Counted from the stretch's first letter, positions 22,905 to 35,662 are shown. The stretch is 64,000 nucleotides of DNA from Vicugna pacos (GCF_048564905.1 NC_132995.1:1624501-1688500); one strand, 5' to 3'. The notes: generated by a model from the sequence alone, not told the origin. Numbers and translations are program-made.

Positions 22905-24085
22905 ATCAGAACCAACACAGAAACTCTGTCTCAGACCCTGTTTTCATCACTTGATGTGTATTTAATCATATTTCATCCTCCTGTTTAATCCTCTATTGTC
23001 CTCATTTTCTTGGAGGGGGAAGCTGACAGCAGAAGAGGTTAAGTAACCCCTGAACCAGGGGTTGACAGGTAACATAAAGGATTCGTACTTAGATTTGAAT
23101 TTCAGGGAAATAATTGCGCGTTAGCGTGAGTGTGTCCCAGGTATTTCATGGGACTTGCCTACACCTCAACATAACAGAGTAAATGAGCAAAAATGATTTC
23201 TTTTAGGTAGACATGTCCCAAGAAATGTTTAGGACCTACTTATATTAAAAAATGATTTGTGTATTTCAAACTCGATTTTCAGTTTACTGTGTATTTATTG
23301 TAATGTTCTTAATTTAAATCTGGTGTACCTGATCCTGGCCGTCCCTCAGCTAGTGACCAGCAGGCTGGAATCCCCCAGCCCACACCCCCAGACACACTGG
23401 CCAAAGTCCTGCCCCGGATGAGGCTGGGGTGGACTCGGGGTCCCAGGACCCCACAGTTGAACCTGCTACTAAGCACCATGAATTCAGGGCTGGCCCCTCC
23501 CAGGGGCTGTGGAGAAGGGTCCACGGACCGGCCCCCTCACCTTCACAGCAGCCCTGAGAAGCAGCCACTGGGCATCCTGCTCCAGCATGGGGCCCCGCGA
23601 TCAGGGAGGTGAGGTCCAGGACTGGGCCACCTGGTCAGGCTGCCTTGTAGCCGAAGGACAGCACTGAGGTACGGCAATGAGAATGCTGGTCATGGGCTGC
23701 ACTTAATGAGCACCTGCTGTGTGCCAGACACCAGAGGATGACCTGATACTTAATTGAGTGACTGCACCTTCAGGGTCCCAGCATTCTGCATCATAATTTT
23801 TCTTCTGTTTTGTAAAGGGACATGAGCCCCAGACCCATGATCCCTGCCCTTGTCCTTGCCGGGCGCCATGCCTAACACTCTCCCCTCATCACATTGTGGG
23901 CCCTGGAAGCAACTCATGGAGGGAGGCATTTCCAGCACTCCCCCTTGGCTGTCAGGAACCTGAAGACGTGGGGAGGGGACCCAGCTGCCCCATTCCGCCC
24001 AGCTCCCGAGAGCCGTGCTGGGCTTCACACCCGGGCCACGTGGGTCCACAGACAGGCACTAACTTTTCCTGTCTCCTGCCCGTAG
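22905..24085 (+). other. Intron of copy A, near-identical to copy B
   Basis: No exon is needed here. By eye the stretch from about 22340 to 24040 differs from 36640-38340 at only about 1% of bases. A MIR-like remnant sits near 23690-23760. Confidence 0.6.
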
Positions 24086-24105
24086 GGAGGACCAGTGCTG
24101 TCACG

Positions 24106-26019
24106 ATGCTGCCTCTAAGCACCATCCAGGGCGAGGACACTGATCAGGTGAAGACCACACCACCGGAGAAAGGAGGTGAGACACACATGGGGTGAAAAAC
24201 TGTGTCGGTGGGAGTTGGGAGGGCCTCCAAGGCACAGCTGATGGGGAAGGTTGACCCTGAACACTGGTCCCAGCCCTGTACATCTCCCACTGGCTCCCCC
24301 TGGGGTGGGAGGGCCCTAAGGGGCACCTAGGATAGAACTTCCCCCACATTCATGTCATGTCAGTGAGTCCTGTCACTCCCCTTCTCACACCCTGCAGGAG
24401 TGTCTCCTGGGAGCTGGAAGCAATCTGGGCTCCTTTTTGTGGCCTTAACACCCTTGTTGTCTTACTCCAGCACCTTCTCTCACTGACTGACATTCCTTGA
24501 ATGTTCACTGTGGGTGTACGGGATACAATTAACACATGTCTGTGGGCAGTGCTGTGCAACCTCCAGGAAGTGTCCTAACCTCTCTGAGCTTTGGTTTTTT
24601 CATCTTTAAAGTTGGATGAAGGTAGTAACCATCTCCGAGAGTCATTATGAACAACCAAATAAGCTACTTTGTATAGAATACTTAAAAGAGCTCCTGGCAC
24701 AGAGCAAGGACTCAACACATGTTACCTCTTGTCAATGGTTTCATGGTGAAGATTTTATTATTATTGAGTTTCTCAAGCCTCAGACAGCAAGATGGCCTCA
24801 TGTCTCTTTGCTCCTCCCTCAGCCCTGCCTCTTGAGAACTCTGATGAGCCTGCAAACAATACCTCCAACAAGGAGGGAAAGATGTCAGCCAAACTCCTGC
24901 CGATCTGCCCCCTGGTAAGCCTGCGTGTTTTCTCCCTTTGGCAGAGGACCCTGGGCTCCAAGAGGCCAGCACATGCACCACCCTCTCTGCCCAGCGGAGA
25001 CCCTTTGTTGGCTGAGTGCTCCTTGTGCTGTTGAGGCTGTGGTCCCATCTCCTGGGGGATGGTTTTCCTTGGGGATGCTGCCTGGTCTTCCTGCCTCCTC
25101 TTTCCGAATTCCTGCCTCTGCTCTGTGCCACCTCCTCCAGGAAGCTTCCACTGAACACTTCATATCCATCCCTTTCTCACCCTTTCTCTTGCTGAATTTT
25201 CTTCAGAGTAATTATTGCTACCTGAGCGCAAACTTCGTAACTATTCGTTCATCATCTGTCTTCCCTACTAGACTAGTTCTCTGAGGGCAGGAACCCTCTG
25301 TGTCTTGTTCAGTGGCACATCAGCCCTGTGTAAGGCGCGGTAGACGCTGTGTACACGTGGGCTGAATAGATGTGGGAAGGAAATAGGGATGGTCCCGCTG
25401 AGGCCGGCTGCTGTGGTGTGTCCACCTGTTCCCATTCCCCCTTTCCTGCTAACACACTTCATTTTTCCTGGGGAACCACCTGTTTTCCCTGCACTTTGGA
25501 TGGATCTGAGCTCATCCTCAAACCATCTCTGGGTACACTGCTGAGCAATCAGAGCAGGCGATGCCGGGGTCCCTGGGATTGGGCCTCAGCTTTGGCCAAT
25601 GAGAACTGATCCTGAGGGGGCAGTTATTAATATTCCATTAGACAGAAGTGTAGACTGAGGCAGGAGACGGTCAGGTCGTTTGCCCAAGGATCCCCAGCTG
25701 TACGTGGCCAAGGTGGAATCCAAGCCCGGGTGGGCTGGCCCCCGAGCCCACGTGCTCAGCACCCACATTGAGGGGAGTGGGCTGTCCCCAGGGCACTGAT
25801 GTCCTCCTCTTTCTTCTCTGTTCTCTCTCCTTTAAGCCAACTGTTTGCTTCGCCTATTACTTGGAAACGGATGACTCTGACTCTGACTCGCAGTCTCTTC
25901 CTGAACCTCTGAAACCTGATTCTGATTGCACCTCCCCTTCCAAGCCGGGTGCCGAGTATGAGGAGATCCAGACCTGGGAGTGTCCCCTGTGCTGCCTCAG
26001 CGTTCTCTGCCTTTCCTAA
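24106..26019 (+). CDS. Copy A of an unrecognised three-exon gene (114 aa)
   Basis: Joined exons: 24106-24175 (within exon 24086-24175), 24823-24914 and 25837-26019, stop TAA. Acceptors are CCCGTAG, CCTCCCTCAG and CCTTTAAG; donors are GTGAGA and GTAAGC; phases 1 then 0. The ATG has A at -3. The product is 114 residues: [23 protein letters not shown], then a linker with NNT (possible glycosylation site if secreted), LPICPL, VCFAYYLETDDSDSDS, a Pro/Ser spacer and the end [17 protein letters not shown] see no signal peptide, membrane helix or known domain. The SDSDSD run suits CK2 phosphorylation. Copies B and C have the same exon lengths, phases and stop, which is the main evidence that it is a gene. 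Function unknown. Confidence 0.72.
24540..24740 (+). repeat. MIR SINE (copy A intron)
   Basis: GTGCTGTGCAACCTCCAGG, CCTAACCTCTCTGAGC and GCTCCTGGCACAGAGCAAGG are MIR words. The same insertion is at 40180-40380 and 54470-54690, so it predates the duplications. Confidence 0.8.
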
Positions 26020-26110
26020 TTCCTGACCCTCTGCTTCCTGCTCCACACTGCAGGCCCCAATCATGCATGCTGGCCTGCTGTGATGCAAAATTCCAAAATA
26101 CAGCTGCTTA

Positions 26111-26116
26111 AATAAG
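26111..26116 (+). terminator. Variant poly(A) signal of copy A
   Basis: AATAAG lies 92 bases after the stop, at the same place as AATAAA in copy C (57649). A GT-rich element (GATGGTCTGTTTGT) follows. Confidence 0.4.
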
Positions 26117-26129
26117 CCAAAAGTGATCT

Positions 26130-26620
26130 CTCTCTCCTGGTGATGGTCTGTTTGTAAACCTTGCAGGGCAGAGGTGGCGTTGGGAGCTGGGGTTCTCCGA
26201 TCCTGGTGCTCTGTGCACATGGTGACGTGGGCTCACCCCCACATTCAGTCCACATTCTTGCTTATGAGAAGGGGGATGAGGGAAGGGGAGACACACTTTG
26301 GTCCTTCAAAGGGCAACTCCTACAGGACGGCTATATCACTTTTCCTCGAACCTCATTGGTCAGATCAGAGTCACATGACCACATCTAGCGCCAAGAGATG
26401 CCGGGAGGTGTAGTCCTGGCTGAACAACCATGTACTCACCCAAACTTCCATCATTATCCTGAAGGAGGGTGGATGTTCTCTCTACCACCGACCTGGTCCA
26501 TTACGGAACTTAACCCCCAGCGCCAGGCTGTGATAGGTACATGAGTGAATGCGTTTACTCTTTAACACTGCATGTCCCACCCACTGACTAGGAGCCCCGC
26601 CATTTTTAAACAAATTATCA
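26130..26620 (+). other. 3' flank of copy A
   Basis: No gene. The stretch from 26290 (AAAGGGCAACTCCTACAGGA) is shared with 43760 and 57850. A GGGAGGTGTAGTCC word at 26403 again resembles an inverted ZNF143 site; similar words occur in copies B and C. Confidence 0.5.
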
Positions 26621-26860
26621 GAATAACAAACATTTCTTGGGCACTGACCATGCAGTAGGCACCTAGCTTGTTTCTTTACACTTTTTGATTCACTTCACCC
26701 TCACAACCACGTGATGGGTTCTGTTATTTTCTCTGTTTCCGATATAAGAGAACAGAGGCACAGAGAGCTCATGTCACACAGATCAGAAGTAGCCAAGCCA
26801 AGACTCAGACGCAGGCAGTCTGGCTCCAGAGTCTGTGTCCTTGCCCATCATGTGGACACT
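26620..26860 (+). repeat. MIR SINE (3' flank of copy A)
   Basis: MIR words CATTTCTTGGGCACTGACCA, GAGAACAGAGGCACAGAGAG and CAGTCTGGCTCCAGAGTCTG are seen. The same element is at 44080 and 58170. Confidence 0.8.
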
Positions 26861-26879
26861 GGGAGATTCTCAGATGGTC

Positions 26880-27770
26880 CTACATCCGTGAGTGAAGGAG
26901 TCTCTTCTAATGTTCATGGCCAACAGGCACGTGTGAAAGTGCCCAACATCACTAAACAGCAGAGAAACGGAAATGAAGCCACAGTGAGATGTCACCCCAC
27001 ACCTGTCACAATGGCTATCGTCAGAAAGACCACTCGGAACAAATGTTGGAGAGAATGTGGAGAAAAGGGACCACCTGTACACTGTTGGTGGAATGTAAAT
27101 TGATGCAGCCACTATGGAAAACAGTATGAAGATTCCTCAAAAGCTAAAAATAGGACTGCCATAGGATCCAGCAATCCCACTCCTGGGTATTCATTCGTTG
27201 AAAACAAAAACACTGTTAAGAAAAGATTCAAATACCCCAATGTTCATAGCAGCATTATTTACAATAGCCAAGATATGGAAGCAACCTAAGTGTCCATCCC
27301 AGATGAATGGATAAAGAAGATGTGATACAAACGCGCACACACGCACACACACACTGGAATTCTACTCAGCCAAAACAAGAAGGAAATTCTGCCATTCGCA
27401 ACAGTATGGTTGGATCTGGAGGGTGTTAAGCTTAGTGAAATAAGTCAGACAGAGAGAGACAATTACTGTACGCTATTGCTTATATGTAGGATGTAAACTT
27501 TAAAACAAACAAATGAATATAACAAAACAGAAACAGACTCATGGAGAATAAACTCGTGGTTGGCAGCGGCGGGTAAGCGGCGGGTGGGGAGCAAGAGAGG
27601 GGATTATAGATACAAACTAGTACGTGTAACTAAACAAGCAACAAGGACGTACTGTACAGTGCAGGGAGACAGAGCCATTATTTTGTAACAAATTTAACTG
27701 GAGAATAATGTTCACCTGAAACTAATATAATACTGTAAATCAATTACACGTCACTAAAAAAAAAAGTGGC
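26880..27770 (+). repeat. L1 fragment with intact 3' tail
   Basis: ORF2-end words (ACCACTCGGAACAAATG, GTACACTGTTGGTGGAATGT, ATGTTCATAGCAGCATTATT) are followed by 3' UTR and ACTGTAAATCAATTACACG with a poly(A) at 27757-27767. It is 5' truncated. Confidence 0.9.
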
Positions 27771-27779
27771 CCCAGTACA

Positions 27780-28380
27780 AGTGTGAGAAGTGTAACTGCT
27801 TTCTCTAGAATACATTTCTTAAGCCTCAGCCAATGAGAGCTTTGGAGGGAGGTCCACCATGGTAAAGCAGCTGCACTGAACATCATAAACCCAACGACTG
27901 GAATAGTTTTTAACCTCTGCCTAGGATCATGCTCATGACAGAAAACCATTTCATTTACGTGCCAAAGTCCTCGCAATCAAGAAAACAGTATGAATGATCA
28001 CACGGGTCAGGTCTGGCATGTTGGGATCACTGTGGACTTAACATCATCATCCTTTTGGGTCTGAGTGTGGTTTTTCCTCGGTTTGAGCATTGTTTTGAGG
28101 TGAGTTTGAGGTCAGCAGTCCTCTCCATGGGCCAGTCAGGTGCAGGGGCCCTTTCTAAGGGGTAAACATCAGTCCAAGAATCAGTTCCCTTCAGCGGCAC
28201 TGCGTATGAGCTGGCTACAAGTACCGGATAAGGGTCTTCCCATCGAGGCTGGAGACAGTCCAAACGATGCCTTTTCCAGCATGCGTAATCTCCTGGGCAG
28301 GTCACGGTGCATCCGATCTGCATCCAAAGACAGATTACAGTGAGCAGCTTCAGAATCAAACTGAGACAGTCTCTTTAATA
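27780..28380 (-). mobile_element. Endogenous retrovirus fossil, pol end/env start, gamma-like
   Basis: On the minus strand the translated text near 28130-28290 resembles the C-terminal end of a class I (gammaretrovirus-like) integrase: LQPRWEDPYPVLV followed by a short basic/proline-rich part. What follows to about 27780 may be env-derived. No LTR was recognised on either side, so the ends are approximate. The fossil is broken and is a small remnant of the full element; it looks old. Confidence 0.55.
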
Positions 28381-28685
28381 ATTCAATTAAACTTTACAAC
28401 AATGTAACAAAGCCATCCAGGAGGTGACTCTTAGGCAGTAAACACAAAACCTCAAAGGCCAATAATAACACTGGAACTTAGTATCCACTGAAATGTAATT
28501 TTTCTCTAAAGTTACCCTTGTTTCTAACAAATATAGCCCAATTAACACTAACGTGTTTGGAAAACAAGTCTGCCTCCAACAAGCTTGGCCGATTCTTTAC
28601 ACAAGTGTCATCGGTCGTATTTGATCTTTAGAATTAGCTTTGCTGGAACTCTTTATGAAGCTATTCAGACTGAACTTTTTGTAAT
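28381..28685. other. AT-rich, nothing assigned
   Basis: The stretch is possibly more of the retroviral remnant or unique sequence. No gene is seen. Confidence 0.3.
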
Positions 28686-28689
28686 GTTT

Positions 28690-28965
28690 AATTCTTTTTT
28701 TGACCTTTTTAAATTTAAGTATAGTTAATTTACAATGTTGTGTTATAGCAAAGTGATTCATATATATATATATACACACATAATACACATATATATTGTG
28801 TGTGTATATATATATGTATATATATATTGTTTTTCAGATTCTTTTCCATTAGAGGCTGTTACAAGATACTGAATCTAGTTCCCTGTGCTCTGCAGTAGGC
28901 CCTTGTTGTTTATTTATTCTATATATAGTAGTGTGTATATGTTACCAAACTGAAATATAAAAAGG
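28690..28965 (-). repeat. L1 3' end, reversed, with AT/GT microsatellite
   Basis: AAGTATAGTTAATTTACAAT, CAAAGTGATTCATATATATA and CTAGTTCCCTGTGCTCTGCA are the reverse of an L1 3' UTR. A (TA)n/(CA)n run occupies 28760-28830. Confidence 0.85.
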
Positions 28966-30125
28966 CCTCTCAAGGCCAGAAAAGCCACGCCAAGGACTCG
29001 CCATCAGATTCCGAACACCTGCAATATCTACAGATTTGGGTGGTTTCCTCCTTCTCAACGTCTCCAACACATCCTGAGATTTCTGCACATGCCAGGAGGT
29101 GTAATTCCTTATTTACCTGGTAAAGTTGCTGGGAACTATGAAGCAAGGTACAGGTTATTTCCCCAAGGAGATTTAAGTCTCCATAAAGTTCACTTCAGTC
29201 CCTCAGAGCTTTCTGGTCATACCTGATTCTGTGTATATGCTCAAATATGACCTGCCAGTCAAAGCAATGTAGTATCACAAAAATTTCAAATTATGTCCTG
29301 TTATAAGGACAGTAGGTTCTTATGGAACTTACACAAATAACTACACTTCCATAAAATAAGACTACTCATTAAGCGTTTCCAAATTCTGTAGAGAGAAAAT
29401 ATAAATGTTTCAATGCTGCTTACCAAAAAAGAAGAATTTACCAAGTTGCTGTAAGTCACAGTTAGCTGCAGGGGAAAGGTCTCCTTTTATTTGAAAAACA
29501 AAGATTAAAAGCCAGTAATATTTCAGACAAAAAGTCATAAAAATTAAAACCACATTTATCTGTTCACTGACTCCTGTGTAACTAACCCTTGTTGAACTTC
29601 ATCTTCTGTTAACAGTTTATGAAGCCATCAGATTTTCCACTAGAATTCTTTAATTTCTTACTCAGTCCAGTGGTATGATTTAAAAGTAATCAGAAATCTA
29701 TATTTGTCAAGAAGACATTTTAACATAAATGGATCAAATGTAAATAAAGTTCAAAACAGTTTCTCAGCCTTGCCAACCACATTTTAGTGCCCAAATGTGG
29801 CCGGTGGCTGGCATACTGGACAGCGCAGATGCAGAACATCTCCATGGTCACGAAGGTTCTGTCTCAGGACTGGTTTAGATCTCTGAGGTTATCAGAATTT
29901 TCTCACAGCACAGCCCAGGGGAAGTTAGAATGGGGGTGTGGCTGTGAGAGTCTGGATGAGCATCGTCAAATGGAGCACCTGATAACTGGCTCCTGGAGAC
30001 TCTCTGGGCTCCGTGCACGATCCCCTGGGCACTTGGAGTCTCAGGGTTGGCCAGTGCCCCACCTGCAGGACACATCCCTTCTGCTGGGGCAGCACAGCCA
30101 ATTGGTTACTAATAAGGTTAGATAA
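28966..30125. other. Intergenic, AT-rich, nothing assigned
   Basis: I see no splice-consistent exon or clear repeat here. The last 300 bp (from about 29975) begin to resemble 48415-48520, the left edge of copy C. Confidence 0.4.
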
Positions 30126-31900
30126 ATGCCAACATTTCCTGGGCACTTTCGACCTGTCAGCATGGTGCTGAGCATGCTACAGAAATTATCTCATTTAATC
30201 TTCACCAAGTCCTATGAAGTAGAAATGAGTGTCATTCCATTTTATACATGAGAAAATAGAGGCTCATGAGACCTTTTTTAAAAAAATTATTATTTCATTT
30301 TTTCACGTAAATCAAGACTCTATTGCTATTTTCCTATTACATTGTTTCAACATCATGGGATTCAAATTTTCATATAGTGTATCTTTAAAAAATTAAGTAT
30401 AGCTGTTTACATTTCTGTCCAAACCTCCCTTTCTCCAGAAGCAGCTTGGCTTTATCTGCTGCAGGAGCTGTAGGAGAAAATGCTCCAGGTCAGGGTGGGC
30501 GCACTGCGGCCGGTCCAGCCCACAGCTGCTGCTGTAAAGAAGGGTTTGTTGGCACAGCCGCACCCACTCCTCAGGCAAAGTTTGAGCTGCTTTCATGCGA
30601 AGTCCAGTAGCTGCGACACAGACTAGACCACCCAGAAAGGCTAGGATATTTGCCATGAGACCCTTGACCAAAAAAAGTGACTGAGTCTGATTTGAACACA
30701 TGCCAAACTGAAATAAATATGAGTGAAAGTGTGAGAACAGTTAGCAAAAGAAGGGAAACCCTTGGACTATGTGACTGACTCACAGTGTAAAAGATGTGCT
30801 GTGTTTGGGTCCAGAGCACGCGCTCCCTGCATGTGCTTGTAGGTGTGTGGTGTGTGTTTCTGCATCACCTAAGGAAAAGTTTAAGAAACACTGCGTACGC
30901 TTTTAACATACACAGTAATTCTCCTTTGCTAAAACATGCTGGTCATGATCTTTAAAATTGGTTTCGGTAATCATCTTGGGGTGAAACCCCACCTAGTCCC
31001 GCCCTCCCTGGGTGGCCAGGCACCATAGCACATGGGCTCCTTTTTGAGAGGCTGGGAGTCAGAGGCCCCCAGCTGGGCTGTGGGTGGCACCTCCCTTGGA
31101 GAATTTACCAGAAGACAGGAGGTGAAGTCACCACCGTGCTGAGCCTGCGCTTTGCACTTGCTGCAGGGGCAGCTTCTAGTGCAGACAGACCCAGGCCCTC
31201 TGGCTGGCTTTCATGCTCCCCAGAGCAGTTCCCGCATCCCTGGGAGGCCTGGAGCGTCCCCAGATAGGCCAGGGGCCAGGGTAGCAAACACAGGGTGAGG
31301 ATCTCCAAGGACCTGGTGCAGCTTTAAAACGGAGCCATCTTTGCACTCTGTGTCTGAATCCCCCTAGAAATTATCTCAGGAGTAGGGCTGGGAGGTTTGG
31401 GGAGCAACACATGTGGCCAGATCTTCTTGTTTTTGTCTGTGAGACATCTGTGCATGGGGAGGAGTGGGCAGGTGGAGGGGCTTCCTCTAGTTTAAGGAAC
31501 AATGTGTCTGTACGTATTCCAAGAGATTCCTTTTGGTTGCAATAGTGGGAACCCAAAAGCAACAAAATGGATTTATTGACTCCTGCACCTGGGAGGTTCC
31601 TTGCTTGTTCTCTTGAAATTTAGAGACTGGAACTGAGAAGTAGATCCAATGGGACTCCGTGGCTCACCTCTCATCCCTGCTCCCCTGGGAGGGACAGAAA
31701 TGGGATGATAAGGGTTCATTTAGTTTTAGATGTGTTAAGTTGGGTTATATCCAAGTAGATTTGGGAAGAGCTGAGAATGTACATTAAGTCTACAAATGCT
31801 TAGTTGATCTTTGTGTCTACCTTTTTTCCCCCAAACTGCCTTAATCGTCATGCATTCCCCCATGCCCAGGATTGTGGCACTGCCTAGTGAGTTCTGATCT
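30126..31900 (+). repeat. Left block of duplication copy B
   Basis: The block starts with a MIR (30130-30270) and runs through TGCTGTGTTTGGGTCCAGAG (30797) and GGATTTATTGACTCCTGCAC (31568) to GGGATGATAAGGGTTCATTT (31701). The same order is found at 48540-50790, and its last part at 60770-61890. Identity to the copy at 48.5 kb is roughly 95% by eye. The block carries no convincing gene. Confidence 0.75.
30393..30819 (-). other. Duplicated block with overlapping hydrophobic frames, unidentified
   Basis: On the minus strand one frame encodes a hydrophobic run (LLLLTVLTLSLIFISV) and an adjacent frame a helical-looking segment of about 100 residues. The copy at 48713-49223 keeps the DNA but not the whole frame: a length change near 48930 moves it. 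That speaks against a current protein. It may be an old repeat or a dead gene; I do not recognise it. Confidence 0.3.
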
Positions 31901-31949
31901 GCAGGTCAAGTTTTGGACTTGATGGTCAATTAAGTTATTCATTCATGTA

Positions 31950-32870
31950 TTCCAGAATCTTTTACTGACACCAGAAGCACAATCAAAATATGAACAAACT
32001 GATCAAAAGTATTTTCAGCACACATTACAGAGAAAAGATCAATATCCTTAATATGTAAAGAGCTCCTACAAATAGGTAAGGAAAAGACCCAGGACCCAAT
32101 CGAAAACTGGCACAGTAATTGAAGAGATAAATATAGGAAAGAAATAAAACTGTTTCTAACCATGTTCTCATGCAGCTCATGTACTAACTTGGCCTCTCCA
32201 AGTGCATTGTTGGAATCCCTCTTGGTACTCTTTGTACAGGGCAGTTGGCATATCTGTCTCAAACTGGAAATGCACATATACTTGGATGCAATCCTTTCAG
32301 TTCTAAAAACTGTGCCGATAAGCTTCCACTTGTATGCAATCACACATTTTCAAGGAAGGTCATTCCAGTAGTGTTTGTAGTAAGAAAAAACCATAAGTCA
32401 CCTAAATGTCCACCCTTAAGAGACCGGTTAAACAAATTATGGTAAAGTCATGCAGAGGAATAGTCTACTGCTGTTAAAAAGAACGTGGCAGTTCTGGATA
32501 TACTCATATGGCAAGATTTCCAAAATAGATTCATTTTTAGCTAAAAAAAGAACACAAAAGTTAGAGTGTGCACAGTAAGATACCATTTATGTAAAAAAAT
32601 GGGTGTAGAGTGGCAGATAAAGTATATTTATTTATATACACTCATGCATATATGTATATAGTTAAACATATAAATTGAAAAGAAAACGAAGCATATAAAT
32701 AAATGAATAAACATTTATATCTGAAAGCATAGACAGGGTACTGGTTAACACCAGTGGCGATGCTCTGAGGAGGGAATGTGGCGGCAGGAGATCTGGAATG
32801 AAGGAGACCTACCCTTTTCTGTATGATGTTTATCCTGCTGGAGTTTTCACCACTCTTGTAGAAACCAGAA
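31950..32870 (+). repeat. Old L1 fragment
   Basis: Decayed L1-type 3' words are readable (AAATGTCCACCCTTAAGAGA, GTAAAGTCATGCAGAGGAAT, AAGATACCATTTATGTAAAA, CTGGTTAACACCAGTGGCGA). This insertion is not present in copies C and D. Confidence 0.6.
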
Positions 32871-33039
32871 CTTCCCTATATCCCTTTCCACCTCTCCCAG
32901 GACAATAGAACCCTGAGATCTTGCTGGGAGCCTGCTGCCTAAACTAAAGGCAGCCCTTCTCACCTCTTGCAGAGCCCATTTGCTTAAGGTCCACCCCTGA
33001 GGCGTAGGGGCAAGGACCCTCGTTAACAGAGAGCCGAGG

Positions 33040-34980
33040 TGGGGATGTGTTTCTGCACGTGTGCGCGCATCTGCAGGTGGGGCTCAACTGCTACCAGTGG
33101 ACTTGGGAGGCTGAGGGGATCTCCTGGGGTTTGGGAAAGCATGTCGTTGTGTCAGTAAGTCTGTGGGAGTCTGGGAGAGGGGTCACCGGGTTCCCGGGGG
33201 TCACTGTGCCAGATGATTCTGCGGCGCCCAGCCCCCAGCCCGTCCCCACCCCGCCCCCACCCCACCCCACCCCTCCCCGCCCCGGGGCCCTTGCGGCTCC
33301 CGGCTCAGGAGCAGGACTGGCGGCTCTTCCCTTCTCCTGGAAGAGCTGGTCCAGGCCCAGAGGCTAGGCTCGTTGGGGAGGCGGGGGTGGGGGGGCAGCG
33401 AGGATCGCTATCTGAGGCCCAGTTGGAGGGCCCTGCTGCGGAGACACCGGTGCAGGGAAGCCGGGGTCCGAGAGAAGCTGGAGCACCAGGACCTGCAGTC
33501 CTCAGCCCCTCATAGCGTTGACGTGCAGCCAGCACGGCAACTTTGCGTACTTCGTTTCGGGCACTGTTGCACTCCGTGGCCCTGGGTGTCTGTGTGGACA
33601 AGGGAGAGGCAGTGGCCTCGAGCGACTCCTGTCGCGCCGTTGTCCTGCGCGGCCCCCCGACACGTTTCCAGGACCGCCTGCAGGACGCCAGGGACGGGCC
33701 CTGAGCCCGGCCGCCCCGCCCCCTCCGCAGCAGGGACGGCGGCGCCGAGCCGGCGCCCGGGTGGGGCGGCCGGCCCCGCGGCCGCGGCGCTGAAGGGTCT
33801 GCGCCATCAGGGCGGGTGCGCAGTGCGGGGCGGGGGGCGGCGGGATGGCGCTGCGGGGTCGGCGCGGGAGGGAGGAGGCGCCCAGCCGGGATGTGCGGGA
33901 GCGCTCGGGGCAATGGGGCGCGGGAGCGGCTGCCTGAGAGCCCCTGACACCCGATGGTGCGCGCGCCGTAGGGGCCCTTGAGAAGCCGCGTCTCCCCTGA
34001 GGGCGGCCAGAGTCCTCAGACCCTTCCGAGCCGCGGGACGAGTCCGGGTCCGAGGATCTCTCGGACCACTGTAAGGCGAGAAGACTGGAGGGGACAGAGG
34101 AGGAGGCTCGGGCTCTCCGGATTAGGGCATGGCTGGGTCTCCTTCCAGGTCAAGTGGAAGAAGAACAGGGTCCTGGTCCCGAGATTTTAGGAGGTAGGAG
34201 GGACAGGCCTGGGGATTTTGTTCTTTGATGGGGGAGGCAGGCGGTGTGGGGTGGGTGCTGCGGGACACTGGAGAGGTCAGTGGGGGATCGGGGACCAGTA
34301 CGGAACTCGCCAAATACAACACAGGAAAACGATTTTCAGGGGCGTTCAGAGGGCAGTTGGTGGGACAGGGAGGGTCCCTCCGGAGGATTTGGGGGCACCG
34401 AAGGAAGCTTCCGCGAAGGGCACTTGGAAACGGGTTTTCGAATCCAGTGATTGCCCGCCTGTGCCTGGTTGTGGGTGGGGGCTGGGAGCCTGCCAGGTGC
34501 GCACGTCTTGGAGGGGCAGCCTCTGGGGGATGGGCCCTGGTGAGACTGAGGGTGGGCCTGGGTGTCAGCCAGACGCGATCATGTGTCTGGAGGGTGATTT
34601 TGAGTTTTTAAAGCTACATCTGCAGATGTGTTTGCGTCTTTATGCCCAGTGTCCCAAGAGTTTATCTGAAAATATGTGTGTTTCTACAAGTTAGTGTGTA
34701 TGTGTGTGTGTTTCTGTGTGTCTGCCTGGGCTGTCTGCTGCTTCAGGCTCTGTGAATCTGAATCTGTGTTTGTGTGTATTTGTGAGTGGGTCTTACTGTT
34801 TCTGGAGGCCTCCAAACTGAGAGGGGTGTCTCTGATTTTCCAGGAATGTCTGAGACTGCAGTGTGTGTGTGTGTCTGTGCGTGTCTGGGTGTCTGCGTGC
34901 CTGGGTGGTGCTGAGCTTGCAGATAAATTTCTGCACATTTTTCTGTCTGATCTGCTAGTAGGTCTCAATGCTTTCAAGTA
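33040..34980 (+). other. Module B1: diverged CpG and GT-rich module
   Basis: The CpG-dense part at 33640-34090 shares CGAGTCCGGGTCCGAGGAT and AGACTGGAGGGGACAGAGG with the islands of A, C and D. The GT-rich tail (34540-34980) matches A0. It is older than the other module copies. No exon chain is established through it. Confidence 0.55.
33640..34090 (+). promoter_or_regulatory. CpG island, copy B first module
   Basis: A region dense in CG lies within module B1, with degenerate GC boxes and the shared GTCCGAGGATCTCTCGG word. Promoter or DMR activity is not shown by sequence. Confidence 0.45.
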
Positions 34981-35278
34981 GACCTACAAGGCTGCAGAAC
35001 TGATTCTGAGGTTTAAAGTAAGCCGTGGTGACTAGGAGCTGAGGAGGGGGGAGTCCAAGAAGGGAGTCATACTCGGTTTCTGAGTAGGGGAAGCCTCTGG
35101 GTGGCTGGGTCCCCAGGTGAGACAAGATGGGCCCCTGGGGTGGCAGGTAGAGGTGGTCTGAGTGTCCCATAGGGGGCCCTTCACGCTTTCAGTCTGCAGG
35201 TGTGTCTTGAGTGTGTGTGCACCTGGGTGTGCGTAGTATTTGAAGCTCTGCGTATCTGCACATCAGGGGTGTGTATGT

Positions 35279-35310
35279 ATGTGTGTGTGTGTGTGTGTGC
35301 GCCTGCCTGG
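35279..35310 (+). repeat. GT microsatellite
   Basis: A GT run stands at the same place in the module as those at 21160, 51200 and 62285. Confidence 0.85.
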
Positions 35311-35509
35311 GTGTTGCTGATCCTGTGAATGTGTTACTGCCCATTTGTGTGTGTTTGAGGATCGACAAGTGGGTCTTAATTTGTACATAAGGACTCTGAG
35401 GCCAAGGGGATGGTCTCGGAGTTTCTGAAAGTATCCCACTGTGTGCAAAAGTGATCCTGGGCACGGGGTCATCTCCCACCTGGGTGTCCTGTGTCTGATG
35501 ACCCTGCAG

Positions 35510-35662
35510 GACCTGCCCCATCCCACAGCCCTCCCTGTGCTTCTGAAGCGTGAGCCTCTGTGTCTTTCCCTGGAAGCCCTGGACTGGACAGTGGGGGAGG
35601 GGCATAGGGGGCCAGGACAGAATCTGAGGTCCAGCAGGGACACATCAGTGACAGACACAGTG
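35510..35662 (+). other. Copy B upstream exon, ATG lost
   Basis: Acceptor GACCCTGCAG ends at 35509; donor GTGAGG starts at 35663. It is the homologue of 21390-21558, but the ATG is replaced (ATA) and a stop follows in that frame. In this copy the coding start must be further downstream. Confidence 0.4.

Noticed and set aside
30393-30819. Membrane-protein-like frames on the minus strand as a gene
   Set aside because: The duplicate at 48.7-49.2 kb keeps the DNA but not the frame, there is no splice pattern shared by both, and I know no matching family. Kept only as a low-confidence block.
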